From Siderastrea siderea (taxonomy: Eukaryota > Cnidaria > Anthozoa > Scleractinia > Rhizangiidae), in assembly GCA_964030785.1 (NCBI GenBank), contig OZ034968.1:62265399-62329398 (forward strand): a stretch of DNA of 64,000 bases, in the 5' to 3' direction. The notes beneath the pieces are model-generated. The model saw only the letters and a list, made by a program, of their open reading frames with translations, ran no database searches and was not told the origin of the DNA. The position numbers and the translations under genes were made by a program. This document shows positions 35,623 through 44,531 of this stretch, piece by piece. Every line of letters begins with the position of its first letter. The stretch's first letter is position 1.

Positions 35623-37338
35623 ATCGATCGATCAATCAATCAATCAGTCAGTCAGTCAGTCAGTCACTTTCTCACTCACTCGCTCACTCACACAATCAAC
35701 CAGTCAATCGATTTTATCGGCTTCCTATAAACCCATTCAGTAGCTATCCAGTTATTTTCCACACTTTAAAAGCATGTGCTCCCGTGCACAGTATAATTAC
35801 CAAGTCCTGCATAGTAGCGCTACGCACAGTCCAATTTAGATCATAATTTGACCTGAAAAAAATACCTCTGACGGCCAGTTTAACGGTGATTGGGATTTGT
35901 AACATCGACGAAACATTTTCCAAATTGGACCACAGCGGGTAGGGTTAGGGCTAGGGTGAATGAATGAATGTTTAATGTCAAACTAACTTGCTGTTCATAT
36001 TTTAAGGAAAAAATTTCCGATGTCGTGGGTGATGACGATGTTATTGTTATCGCTGGAAATTCTCCAGCTTTTCGCGCCATTGTCATCGCGTTGACAATCA
36101 TTCTGGGCGCTCTCACTGGAGCAATCCTACTGTGTCAATTTGTGGTATGCCTTTACCAAAGGATCGTAACTGGGAACAGAAAGGAAGACAACCAAGGTAA
36201 CCTTTTTGGCCTCTTTCCCATTTGTATTCAGTTGGTTGGTTGCTTGGTTGATTCCATCCTCAGGCTACCGGCGTAGGTAAAGGCCATGATTTATGCTTCA
36301 TTTTCCGTGATATATTATACTTTCAGTATAATAGTTGATCAGTCTTCATGGCTTACTTCATCTGCAGTTCAAATATACGGTTATTTCATATATTTACACC
36401 GTTTTATTCTCCATCTACATTTACCTCAGTTGGTTAGAGCACTGAATTTTTTTAATTGTCTTTCCTTTCAACTGCATATAAGTTGATATCTTTAAAGACG
36501 GTGCCTCCTTTTGGTACTGCGCATACGTTCTGCGCATCTCGTTCTGGTCCAAGATATTCAAGTTTCTTAAGGAATTTGCCACTAATACAAAGGTATTTTT
36601 GGTGTGGTTTATGACTATGTGGAAAAGAAAGTATTAGCAAAGGCTACCAGAATCCAAAAATTGCATTTTAAAGCTTTTTTTTTAGAATTATGGTTGCTTA
36701 ATTATCTCTGTAAAATGCCTAGTTATCCACATTTTTTCGTTTTAGATTCCAATAAACCTTGCTAAGATCTGCTTTTCCCCATAGACATAACATAACCTTT
36801 GCAAAAAATACCTATGTATTAGAAGGCACCCTCCTTAACTACGATAGTCGTCATCATATCTACCTTCATGTGTACTCAAAATATGATTATGTTATGTATT
36901 GACACCAAAGAAGTAGAGTAACTGTTTTCAACACTGGATCAATGCTTTTGAGTTCGTCAACTAGGAGACCGTGTTTTGCCCTTTCTTCCTTACTGTCAAC
37001 TGACAAGACGGCAATCGTTAAATTATGTCACACTTAACACTGCTATATTAAATGAACTCAATTGTCGTCGACCTTGGCATCTTTATCGAATATTAGACAA
37101 AAGAGCGAGTGAAAAAGAAAAAAAGTATTGATGAAAACGACTTAGGGTAAGTGCGATTCAAGTCTGACAGTGGTTGAAGTCAAGATAGGAAAAGCTTGAC
37201 ATTTCATTCAGAGAGCTCTACATCAAAGCGATATAAACTTCTTAATATTTAACACTTCTTATTTACTTCGCAGGTGATATCGGCCGTGAAACCAGCGTCC
37301 ACAGTACTACACCAAGAAATGATGTTCTGGAATTGTAA
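23642..37338 (+). CDS. Ionotropic glutamate receptor-like channel with a potassium-channel selectivity filter (seven exons)
   Basis: The assembled product is 565 residues and fits a ligand-gated plasma-membrane channel. Order: signal peptide (1 to about 22); Ser/Thr-rich stalk (about 45-125) in place of the amino-terminal domain; ligand-binding half S1 (about 131-255); M1 (264-284); pore loop with GFWWAF and TMSTVGYGD (304-319); M3 (about 327-353) with VMTATLTAAL where glutamate receptors have SYTANLAAF; S2 (about 366-500); M4 (about 505-531); 34-residue tail. The pore is that of a potassium channel, as in bacterial GluR0 and rotifer AvGluR1 (family knowledge), and M4 makes it eukaryotic in layout. 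The S1 arginine that binds the ligand carboxylate in classic receptors is not evident, so the ligand is uncertain. I use the ATG at 23642. All six junctions agree in phase and no exon has a stop. A small exon missed in the long third intron cannot be excluded. Confidence 0.87.
24955..25252. repeat. Inverted GAGTTCGAGTT-type repeat (hairpin-prone), intron 1
   Basis: About 80 bp of degenerate GAGTTCGAGTT/GACTTCGAGTT units at 24957-25040 recurs in inverse orientation (AACTCGAACTC units) at 25170-25250, with about 130 bp of spacer. The ends resemble pogo/Tigger subterminal repeats, but no clean TA-flanked terminus was found. Confidence 0.55.
25484..25874. mobile_element. Tigger/pogo-like non-autonomous element, intron 1
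   Basis: Left end CAGTTTCCCCTCGGTGACTC and right end (inward) CAGTTCACTCCCGATCGACT, with AACCCTTCGTAACTC and AAGGTTCGAGTTATT-like subterminal motifs. The TIRs are imperfect, about 390 bp apart, with no coding capacity. Confidence 0.5.
26057..26151 (+). CDS. Receptor exon 2: pore loop up to the first glycine of GYG
   Basis: 95 nt from a strong acceptor (TCTTATTTCTGTAG) to GG before GTAAGA. Phase 0 gives EEFPRRFHRGAFEGFWWAFV and TMSTV. The first two bases of the next glycine codon are at its end, so the selectivity filter is split between exons 2 and 3. Confidence 0.87.
26587..26740 (+). CDS. Receptor exon 3: YGD end of the filter and M3 helix
   Basis: 154 nt after the acceptor CGCCTTCAAG. 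The first base completes the glycine; YGDRAPKSVIARLF follows, then a hydrophobic helix ending VMTATLTAAL and the S2 linker. It ends in phase 0 before GTAATT. The GYGD-x-x-P-K-S-x-x-x-R arrangement is a potassium-channel signature. Confidence 0.87.
26741..27600. other. Start of receptor intron 3, no other gene seen
   Basis: AT-rich intron sequence with no exon continuing the S2 frame that I could recognise. Confidence 0.45.
27611..32430. repeat. Giant 15-bp minisatellite (about 300 units) inside intron 3
   Basis: The unit is CATACACCAAACGTA with recurrent variants in which AAACGTA is replaced by AAAAGTA, AGGCGTA, AACCTA-type or ATGTA-type endings. It runs about 4.8 kb, broken only by a foldback element at 29087-29271. 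Higher-order structure is visible: around 31321-31640 blocks of four units (AAAAGTA, AGGGGTA, AGGCGTG, AAACGTA endings) repeat with a 60-bp period. Because the unit is five codons long, long open frames appear on both strands, but they are periodic artefacts. Confidence 0.95.
29087..29271. mobile_element. Foldback/MITE element inserted in the minisatellite
   Basis: ATACCTAATTCAATAAAGG and GTTGCTTTGG at the left match, inverted, CCAAAGCAACC and TTTATTTAATTAGGTAT at the right. Inside each arm are short repeats of GCCCAATTGCCCAATG (or its complement). It is about 185 bp, non-coding, and flanked by minisatellite units on both sides. Confidence 0.8.
32441..33580. other. Rest of intron 3; a dispersed repeat but no exon
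   Basis: At about 33060-33180 lies a dispersed repeat (GACGGACGTACGG, TGACGTCAC, ACCAAAATTT, CTCGATAGGTTAC) whose inverted relative is at about 53100-53235. Otherwise I saw nothing supportable. Confidence 0.45.
33588..33642. repeat. (TAC)n microsatellite
   Basis: About 18 uninterrupted TAC triplets directly before a LINE 3'-end fragment. Confidence 0.95.
33643..33950 (+). mobile_element. LINE 3'-end fragment, same family as the 12.6 kb copy
   Basis: The frame reads QTFLNRINEIIPDIERK then LLMNSNDYHVNKLVMKFI and stops. It aligns with LMNSDNYYLNTQLMKFI of the 12.6 kb LINE. The 3' flanks also match (TTCAATACTGTA... here, TGCAATACTGTA... there, then a TCATGCAA/TCACGCAA block). Confidence 0.75.
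33970..34195. repeat. Dispersed repeat, copy 2 (partner of 21060-21250)
   Basis: Shares the CATGGCAACGTCA, CATTGGCGCA, CGGGAAAAGTCAC, GCGAGCAC + poly-C and TGAATAGGGCTAA blocks with the earlier copy. Confidence 0.55.
34543..34606 (+). CDS. Receptor exon 4: start of S2
   Basis: 64 nt from TTGTTCAAAACAG to a GTAAGC donor, phase 0 in and phase 1 out, reading IAVLKGSPAFQDVVKRGG then NPQ. The G-S-P-A-F pattern is like the S2 entry strand of glutamate receptors (a G-S/T motif followed by F). It is too small to appear as an ORF and was found by searching for an S2 continuation. Confidence 0.8.
35154..35431 (+). CDS. Receptor exon 5: main part of S2
   Basis: 278 nt, entered in phase 1 and left in phase 0 at GGG before GTATGA. 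Reads TFDSFEDMHKALVQN, SGIMDEMYSGLYWMEK and later IFTWPVEDCIRNLILNR. D411/E412 sit where receptors of this fold carry the acidic residue contacting the ligand amine (inferred by position only). Confidence 0.83.
35448..35705. repeat. (AATC)n-derived tetranucleotide array
   Basis: ATCA/AGCA/GATC/GTCA tetranucleotide runs over about 250 bp, starting about 17 bp after the exon 5 donor. Overlapping SINQ-type ORFs here are periodic artefacts. Confidence 0.95.
36007..36196 (+). CDS. Receptor exon 6: end of S2 and M4
   Basis: 190 nt from CATATTTTAAG to CAAG before GTAACC. Reads EKISDVVGDDDVIVIAGNSP, then a hydrophobic helix (AIVIALTIILGALTGA and onward) ending in basic residues. This fourth membrane helix is absent from bacterial GluR0 and typical of eukaryotic receptors. 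Confidence 0.85.
36197..37273. other. Receptor intron 6, nothing else recognised
   Basis: AT-rich intron bounded by GTAACC and TTTACTTCGCAG. No repeat family recognised. Confidence 0.5.
37274..37338 (+). CDS. Receptor exon 7: C-terminal tail and stop
   Basis: After TTATTTACTTCGCAG, phase 1 in; reads GDIGRETSVHSTTPRNDVLE then L and TAA. The tail is short and hydrophilic. No polyadenylation signal was pinned down. Confidence 0.75.
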
Positions 37339-37704
37339 GAGCCGTTTTTACTGTTAGTGGAACTTCACAATGCTTTGCTGTAAGATAGCAGGGGACACTT
37401 ATACAAAGTCATAGATTAATAGCAATAACGAGATAATTAGCTGTAGGGAATGTTTTAAAGAATGATGCATCTGTGGTAGGAGTTGTTATGTTTTGGAAAT
37501 CGCGTACATATGGTAACGAGGGTAGTATACAAGTAACGGTATGACTGAATACTTCTTTCTGATCGGCAAATTATACAAAAACGGACAACAGTGAAAAATA
37601 ATGACGCAGAGAAAGCGGCAATTTAGAAAACATTTGAAATATCCGCGCACTTTTTCTCACTACGTGACTATATACGTGACTTTTTCCCACTACGTAACTA
37701 AAAG

Positions 37705-37860
37705 GGGAGCGGGGATGGCGCAGTGGTGAGAGCACTCGCCCCCCCCCCCCCCCCACCCCCCATCCCCACCAATGTGGCCCGAGTTCAAGTCCCGATCTGG
37801 ACACAGTGGACGAAGAGCCACCTTGTGGATGTGCCACTAGCTGTTAATTCCCATTTTTTT
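37705..37860 (+). repeat. tRNA-derived SINE with an expanded C tract
   Basis: Head GGCGCAGTGGTGAGAGCAC (A box) and GAGTTCAAGTCCC (diverged B box), same family as 14.2-14.4 kb. A C-rich homopolymer of about 30 bp replaces the region between the two boxes. The 3' part ends in a T-rich tail. Confidence 0.7.
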
Positions 37861-38104
37861 TAATTTTTATTTTTATTTATGCGGTGTTGTGTTGACGTTT
37901 TCTCAAAAACAGTGATACATTTTTTCCAGAAATGCAATGAAAGTTACGAAACCACAGTGAAACTATCCGCCAGTGTTAACTTAATAATCATTCACAGTAA
38001 TAAAGGCCAGAATCAGGACGTAGTTTGAAGTCACACGCCCGGAAAGAGAAAGTATGATTTGTTTTTACGCATTGCTGCATGATGTAACTAGCCACACAAG
38101 AGTC

Positions 38105-39540
38105 GAAGATGTACTTCTAAAGGATGTACTTTTAAAGGATATCCTCCTAAAAGATGTACTTGTAAAGGAGGTACATCTAAAGGATATACATCTGGAGGAT
38201 GTACTCCTAAAGGATGTACTTCTAAATAATGTTATTCTAAAGGATGTAGTACTAGAAGTACGTCCTCCAAACCTACATTTTGTTAGGATTACATCCTCCA
38301 GAAGTACATCCTCCAGTAGTTCTTCCCTTTGAAGTGCATCTTTCAGGAGTACATGCTCAAGGAGTACATCCTTCAGAATTACATCCCTCAGAAGTACATC
38401 CTCCAGGAATACATCCTCCCCCACAACTTCATCCTAGAGGATCACATCCTCCAGCTGGAGTACATCGTCCAGGAGTATATACCTTAGAAGTACATCCTCC
38501 AGGAGCACATCCTCCAGAAGTAAATTCTATGTCCTTTAGAAGTACATCCTTTGGGAGTGCATCCTTCAGGAGTACATCCTCCAGGAGTACATCCTACAGA
38601 ATAACATCCTCCACATGTACATCCTCCAGAAGTACATCTTTCAGGATTACATTCTCCAGAAGTACATCCTCCAGGCGTACTTCCTCCAGGAGTGCACCCC
38701 TTAGAAGTACATCCTCCAGGAGTAAATGCTTCAGAAAAACACCCCCCAGAAGTACGTCCTCCAGAGCTGTATTTTGTTGGGAATACATCCTTCAGAAGCA
38801 CATCCTCCACGAATACTTCCCTTTGAAGTACGTCTTTCAGGAGTACATCCTCAAGGAGTACATTCTTCAGAATAACATCCCCCAGAAGTCCATCCTCCAG
38901 GATCAATTCCTTTAGTAGCACATCCTCCAGGAATACATCTTTCAGAAGTACATCCTCCAAAAGTACATCCTCTAGAAGTGCATCCTTTAGACGTAAATCC
39001 TCCATGAGTAAATCCTTCAGAATGATATCCCTTAGAAGTACATCCTCCAGAAGTACATCCTTCGGGATTACATCCTCTAGGAGTACATCCTCCAGGAGAA
39101 TTTCCTCCAGAAGTACGTCCTCCAGGAGTACATCCTCCCGAATAACATCCCCCACAACTTCATCCTCGAGGATCACATCCTCCAGGAGTACATTGCCCAG
39201 GAGTATATACCTTAGAAGTACATCCACCAGGAGTACATCCTTCAGGAGTAAATCTTCAGCAAGTACGTCCTTTAGAAGTTCACCCTTTGGGAGTGCATCC
39301 TTCAGGAGTACATCCTCCAGGAGTACATCCTCATGAAGCACATCCTTTAGAACTACACCCACCAGGAGTGCATTCTCCAGAAATACATCCTCCTGGAGTA
39401 CATCCTTCAGAATAACAACCAAATAATCCTCCAGGATCACATCCTCCAGTATTGCATCCTCCAGTAGATGGATGTACATCCAGAAGGAAGTATTTCTGGC
39501 GGATATTCTCCTGGAGGGTGTACTTCTAGTGGATGCACTT
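38105..39540. repeat. Second 15-bp minisatellite, with orientation switches
   Basis: Main block 38285-39470: units CATCCTCCAGAAGTA and variants (AGGAGTA, TTTCAGAAGTA, TAGAAGTA). At 38105-38265 the same unit runs in the opposite orientation (GATGTACTTCTAAAG), and at about 39480-39540 it flips again (GGATGTAC, CTGGAGGGTGTACTTCTAG). The unit is 15 bp like the intron 3 array and matches it at 11-13 of 15 positions depending on the variant. Long LLKDVLLEDV-type ORFs are periodic artefacts. Confidence 0.92.
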
Positions 39541-39544
39541 TTAT

Positions 39545-40205
39545 TTGGAAAATATAACTATTGTCTTAGCAATATTTTGGCCTCGTATTATAGCCAACCT
39601 ATTTATTGTTTCAATCCTTCCTTCAATTAGAAAATGGAATCATTGTTTTAATAACTTTACAGCTTTGGATTATTCCCAGCTTATCCTTGTTTCAATAAAA
39701 TTTTTAACTGGAAAATCTAGCCATTGTTTTATCAATTTTATGGCCTTGCATTACAGACAGTCGAACCGTTGTTTCAATCTCTATTTCAATAAGAAAATCT
39801 AACCATGTTTCAGCAATTTTCTGTCCTTGGATTAGAGAAAATCTATTCATAGTTTCAATCTTTCTTCCATTGAAAAATCTAAGTAATGTTTGAACAATTT
39901 TTTTGGTCTTGGATTGTAGCCAATTTGTCTAGAGTTTCAATCTTTTCTTTTCTGGAAAATCTATCCCGTGTGTCAACAATTTTCTATCCTTGGATTAGAG
40001 GAAATCTATCCATAGTTTCAATTTTTTTCTTCAATTGGAAAATCTATTCATTGTCTAAACAACTTTTTGGCCTTGGATTGTAGCCAATCTATCTATAGTT
40101 TCAATCTTTTCTTAAATTCGCAAATCTAACTTAGTTTCCACAATCTTTTTAGCTTGGACTATAGCCGGTTTAACCATATTTTCAATGTTTTCTTTCTATT
40201 GGAAA
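39545..40205. repeat. Diverged tandem repeat of about 85 bp (about 8 units)
   Basis: Each unit contains TGGCCTTGGATT-like, ATAGCCAATCTATC-like, AGTTTCAATCTTTTCTT-like and TTGGAAAATCTA-like blocks in the same order, with heavy divergence. It abuts the 15-bp array. Confidence 0.75.
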
Positions 40206-40880
40206 AATAATTTGTAAAAATGTTATAGTAGAAATTACCAAAAGACGGTGGAAATTGAACATTTTTCACGCCAGACTTGTAGAGTATCACAGGATTAAAC
40301 AATTTGCTGTTCTTTGTCGACATTTTAAAGCGAAAAGGCAAAAAAAAGAGCATTTGACTTGACCACACCTTATTTATATCCAGTAACCATAGCAATTGAT
40401 TTCCACCTTACTTTGCCAATGTGTGTCTAACGGATATGCGTAAAGGCTACAGAAAACGTCAGGTGCTGATTACAAAAGTTTCTTGAAAAAAAAGTTGAAG
40501 GTAAACTTTATGGGGGTAGCTTGCATTGTACGCCTTAAAGAGTTAAATGTCAAGGATCCAGGAAATCAAGGAAATCCAGGAAATGCAGGAAATCAAGGAT
40601 TGGAAATTTAGTCCTTATAAGCCGCTAAAGCCTTCTCACCATTGAGACCCTTTCATGAGAAACAGAAAAATGGTTGACGTATTTTTAAAGCTCTACATCT
40701 TTTATTTTAAAGTCACTCCGCTGATCAACAGTCTAATTTTCTAAATTCTTTCTGGGACTGGGCCTCATTCCTCTCAATAGTAAATAACCAAAGCCACCAT
40801 TTGTGGCTGAGGTTTATCTCAAACGCTGGCCCTGTCTCACTGACTGTAATTAGCTACAACCTCTCTCTACGTTTGAGTTA
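40206..40880. other. No gene recognised; short GGAAATC repeats
   Basis: Around 40558-40605 a few GGAAATCAAGGAAATCCAGG-type repeats; otherwise the 3' flank of the pentraxin gene. Confidence 0.4.
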
Positions 40881-41340
40881 TCATTTTCCTGATGACTTTG
40901 TGGTCACTGTTTGCGACGTTGTAGAGTCTGTTTTCGGTTTGGTGGTCACTGGTGTGGCAACACTCGACAGAGCCGTGGGAATGGCTTGACAGGTGGATGG
41001 TTTAATGTAAGTTCTGGTCTGCGTGTTATCATATAAATCTGACCAGGACACGAGGTCTCCTATACCTTGGTTGCACGTTTCAGCGAAGGTTTCGATTTCT
41101 TGTCCTGTAAGGACGCGGTCCCACAAATTGAGTTGCGTTATAAGCAGTTTTTGGGGCCAGAAACCACCACTATCTGCTACGTGGAGCTTACTGTCCTTTC
41201 GCCCACCAGAGAAGCGGTCATAAGTTCCATAGATGTTATCTCGTTTTCCGTCAAGATATATCGACCAGGCAGTCGTCTTGCTTGACAGCAGGACACACAC
41301 TTGGTGCCATTTTTTATCCGTCAAAACGTTAACGTTTCGT
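40881..41340 (-). CDS. Pentraxin gene, last exon (second half plus Thr-rich tail)
   Basis: Acceptor CATTTATTGCAG, phase 2 in; no internal stop. After the lectin half the tail reads SSVATPVTTKPKTDSTTSQ and onward, likely an O-glycosylated stalk. No membrane anchor follows. Confidence 0.78.
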
Positions 41341-44212
41341 CTGCAATAAATGAAAGAACTTCGATAGGTTAAGGCGGCTTAACTGCGTCTTTTAATGGTA
41401 CACTATCCCAGATTTTAGCGGCTGAAAGGTCATCGTCACAGTTCCATCGAAATATACAAATATTTTCATTGAGCTTGATATTCGCAAGACACGAAGGGGT
41501 AACTTTATGCATTCTACATATCTCAATACCAATTGCAAACTTCAGTATAGAACGAGACACTATAACGAGGCTTTGGGTATAAACTAAAAAGAAGAAGAAG
41601 AAGAAGAAGAAGAAGAAGAAGAAGAAGAAGAAGAAGAAGAAGAAGAAGCGTATGCAGAAAGTTGTTTTGTCACACAGTTTGAACATTGCTCGCTCTTTTA
41701 AGATTTTGACCCAGTGGGGAATGGATTGTAAACATTGCTAATGCTTTCTTATTAATAAGATTTTGTTGTTGTAGTGCGGAATAGATGATTTCCATGTGAT
41801 TTCAAAGAACGAATTTCAAAATTTTAAAGTGCAAAAGATATCTTTTACATTTTAGCCATATTCTTTAGGAATTATTTTACGTTTCTCGGCTTGTGTTCAT
41901 TTTAGGCATTTTGGCATTTGAGAGACTTTGAACATTTTAGCGGCATAAGTGCTTTATATTCATTTTTAAGAGACATTAAGTCTATTTTAATGAAAGTTCG
42001 AAAATTAGCTGCAAGGCTACTTTCGCGCCCTATGCATACTATGCATACTATTTAACAATTAGATTATGAGCTCGAGATTTCTATCAGGTGAAATCGAGAG
42101 CGAATAATCTAATTGTTTTAGTATAAATCTCGATTAATATTCCACTAAAGTGAAACGTTTTTCATCATTGCACTGTTATTTTGAAGTATAAGACTGTGCC
42201 TGCCACTCACCTTTTCGCTACTCACTATCTATCAGGGAATAGGTAGCGAGTAGGGTAGCCAATCAGACTACAGCATTTATGACAGAACGCTAGTAGATTT
42301 ATACTAATTAGGGACACAGCATGAGCTCATATAAACGTCTAGTACTGCTATAATAATAATGATTTACAAATTTGTATAGCACATTTTCCATGACGAGATG
42401 ATCAAATGTGCTATGTGCAAAACAGAATTACAAAAATGACAGAAATAAGAATAAATAAAACACAACATCGTGAATTAATTATGAAAAGGCTACCTTCAGT
42501 TAAATAAGTGAATTTAAGAAGAGATTTAAAAGAATCGATAGTTTTTACATTCTTGATATGAAGTGGTAAAGAGTTCCATAATCTACGGGCCACCATATGT
42601 CTTAAGCTGACTTAATGAATTTTGAAATTTAAGGATATGGTGTAGCACACATTAAACTTCATACAGTAGTTTTGAAATTCAGCTCCCCTAACGAAGCATA
42701 CTTTAAACATTACCTATTGTTTCTTCAAATAAAGTAGAATGAAAGACATTGCGTGAAACTTTCCTGGAAAGTAGCCCTGTGCTACAACAAAAATGTATGG
42801 TACAAACGCCGTTTCAATCCGTACGCAAAACGTTAGTCTTGACGAATTAACCGGAGAGGTAAGACGATTCTTACTTTTTCAAGAAAATTTCCAAACTTAT
42901 TAGACCTTCTTAAATTAAACCTTTCCTTTCAAATAGGCCTACCTGTGGCGTACAAGGGACATATAGTTGTTTCAAAAGTTTAAATCTTGATGCGGAGAGA
43001 ATTGAAATATATAAAATGTACGACGGCACCGCTGTGTTACTATGGTGACACTAATGTCATTCAAACTAACTTTTTTGGAACATTTGTTTAATGTGTAGTG
43101 AATGTTTGAAGTCGCTAGGCCTACCTAGCTGTTACGGTGAGGTATCGTCGGTTCAAATGTAGAGTGGTGTGGTCAGTTACAAAATCCAGCTACCTTAAAA
43201 TCCTTCTGTTAAGATTATGGTAGTCCGGCGTTAACACACATGTGGCCAATTTTCCGAGTTCGTTGGAGACAAATTGTGAAAAAGTCTGATGTCTAACTTT
43301 TCGACAAATGAGCAGAACGGATTTTAAGTTTGGCTGATCCAATTAATGGTAACGGCCAGTAGCTGAACAAAAACTTGAAATAATAGATAAATAATAAATA
43401 GACAAATTTCTGTGGACACCGGTATACTTGTTCATTGCCAATTTTAGCTTCCCTGGCGCGAATCTCTTGAAATAATTATAAATACTGCAAAGGTGCTATC
43501 AAACTGTGTTCGGCGTCCTTAAAAGCCCCTTTAAAACGAATACCTTGTACCTTCGGGCAATTTTATTGCTTAAGCTTTGAAATGAATCACCATTTACGAA
43601 ACCCTTATAAGTCCACACTGCGACGATGTAACATGGTGAACTTTGTTGCGATAATTGACGCGCGGTTTTCTCCCTTTAGAGCAGCTGAAGAGACAGTTTT
43701 GCATGTGTGGAATTTTCTGTTTCGGTGAAATATTACGAAAATTATTTCAAATGAACCCAATCCTTGTTTGTACCTGCACTTGCCTGGCATGACGAGAACC
43801 TGATAGGAGTGGCAATATATGTCACAACTGACCTTTTCATGAGCATGGTGATATGGTTATGGCCTTTATGGGACGCTTTTAAGCGTTATATGTTTCAAAT
43901 TGAAATTTTTAATTTTTAATTTTGAAAGTGATACTTCGGAATTAAAGTTTAATGTAGCTCACCTTTTGCGGAGGGGGCCTATGCCTAAACCATAGGCAAA
44001 TTCCAAGATAAGCTGGCCACCATCTGTCTTTAAGGTAATGCGCATACTTGAGTCATGACCAGAAGTTATCTGAAACAGATTGAACGATGGTGTGCTTCCT
44101 GATTGTAGTACCTCTTCGAGCTTCACCCACAAGCAGATGCTAAGCTCTCCACCGACTGAGGCACGTTTTTTCGATCGCTGGCCTGCTAAATTCGCCCTCA
44201 GATCGTAGGATG
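40881..44212 (-). CDS. Pentraxin-domain gene with Thr-rich C-terminal tail, exons intact
   Basis: Two coding exons were found (43963-44212 and 40881-41340), joined in phase and together giving one pentraxin/concanavalin-A-like lectin domain. The first half has LSICLWVKL; the second has KWHQVCVLL, IYLDGKRDN, LLITQLNLWDRVL and LVSWSDL, ending STCQA and a Thr/Ser/Pro/Lys tail before TGA. Pentraxin-fold domains bind carbohydrate or phospholipid headgroups, often with calcium, in secreted proteins. The first exon's acceptor expects one base from an upstream exon, so a 5' exon (signal peptide, maybe TSP1 as in the 11 kb locus) exists but was not proven. It is a paralogue of the decayed locus at 7.5-14.7 kb: same exon split, phases and STCQA ending. 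Confidence 0.78.
41589..41649. repeat. (GAA)n microsatellite
   Basis: About 20 uninterrupted GAA triplets within the pentraxin intron. The poly-Phe ORF on the minus strand is an artefact. Confidence 0.95.
42052..42125. mobile_element. Very short palindromic MITE-like element
   Basis: ACAATTAGATTATGAGCTCG pairs with the inverted CGAATAATCTAATTGT about 60 bp away. Further TAGTATAAATC / GATTTATACTA blocks at about 42119 and 42296 may be the outer ends of a longer palindromic element. Confidence 0.5.
42350..42650 (-). mobile_element. LINE 3'-end fragment (CR1/L2-like), in the pentraxin intron
   Basis: The minus strand reads MVARRLWNSLPLHIKNVKTI then DSFKSLLKF, the standard C-terminal R-L-W-N-S-L-P motif of CR1/L2-type LINEs, followed by a short 3' untranslated tail ending in AT-rich triplets (ATTATTATTATA). 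Confidence 0.75.
42651..43962. other. Pentraxin intron, nothing further recognised
   Basis: AT-rich intron sequence with chance ORFs only. Confidence 0.4.
43963..44212 (-). CDS. Pentraxin gene, first-half exon
   Basis: Acceptor TTACTTATTATAG and donor GTGAGC; the frame reads SYDLRANLAGQRSKK, LSICLWVKLEEV and FNLFQITSGHDSSMRITLK. It begins with S-Y-D just as the 8.9 kb exon begins with Y-D, which confirms the shared exon structure. Confidence 0.75.
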
Positions 44213-44523
44213 CTATAATAAGTAAACAAAGCCATAATAAGAACTTGATAACCCTTTAACTGTTTCACTCCCGTGGTCACATTTTCGCTCAAGCGGAGTG
44301 TGATTCCTCGTTTTACCAAGCAACATGACAGTCTATCACTTACAGATGATGAAGTACTACTACTCCTACCCAGAAAAAAATCGCTTGAAGACACAATTCG
44401 ACCCAAAGAAACTTTTTTGCAGCCTCACAAAAACAAAACAGAACAAGAAAGCCCAAGGGGCATTTTAACCGGCCGTTCTGACCCTCCCCACCCCTAGGTT
44501 TCGCATATGTTAGCGCGATCCTG

Positions 44524-44531
44524 TATTTATA
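44524..44531 (-). promoter_or_regulatory. Possible TATA box upstream of the pentraxin gene
   Basis: TATAAATA on the minus strand. An ATG at 44461-44463, about 60 bp downstream, opens a short hydrophobic reading MPLGLSCSVLFL that stops at once or meets a GTGAGG donor-like site. It could be a signal-peptide exon, but the phase does not match the next exon, so this stays tentative. Confidence 0.3.

Noticed and set aside
35421..35846. SINQ-repeat frames after receptor exon 5
   Set aside because: They arise from the AATC tetranucleotide array beyond a clear splice donor.
38280..39479. Long LLKDVLLEDV and STSSRSTSS frames
   Set aside because: Also products of a 15-bp satellite unit on either strand, not genes.
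41369..41686. Poly-Phe frame
   Set aside because: GAA microsatellite read on the minus strand, inside the pentraxin intron.
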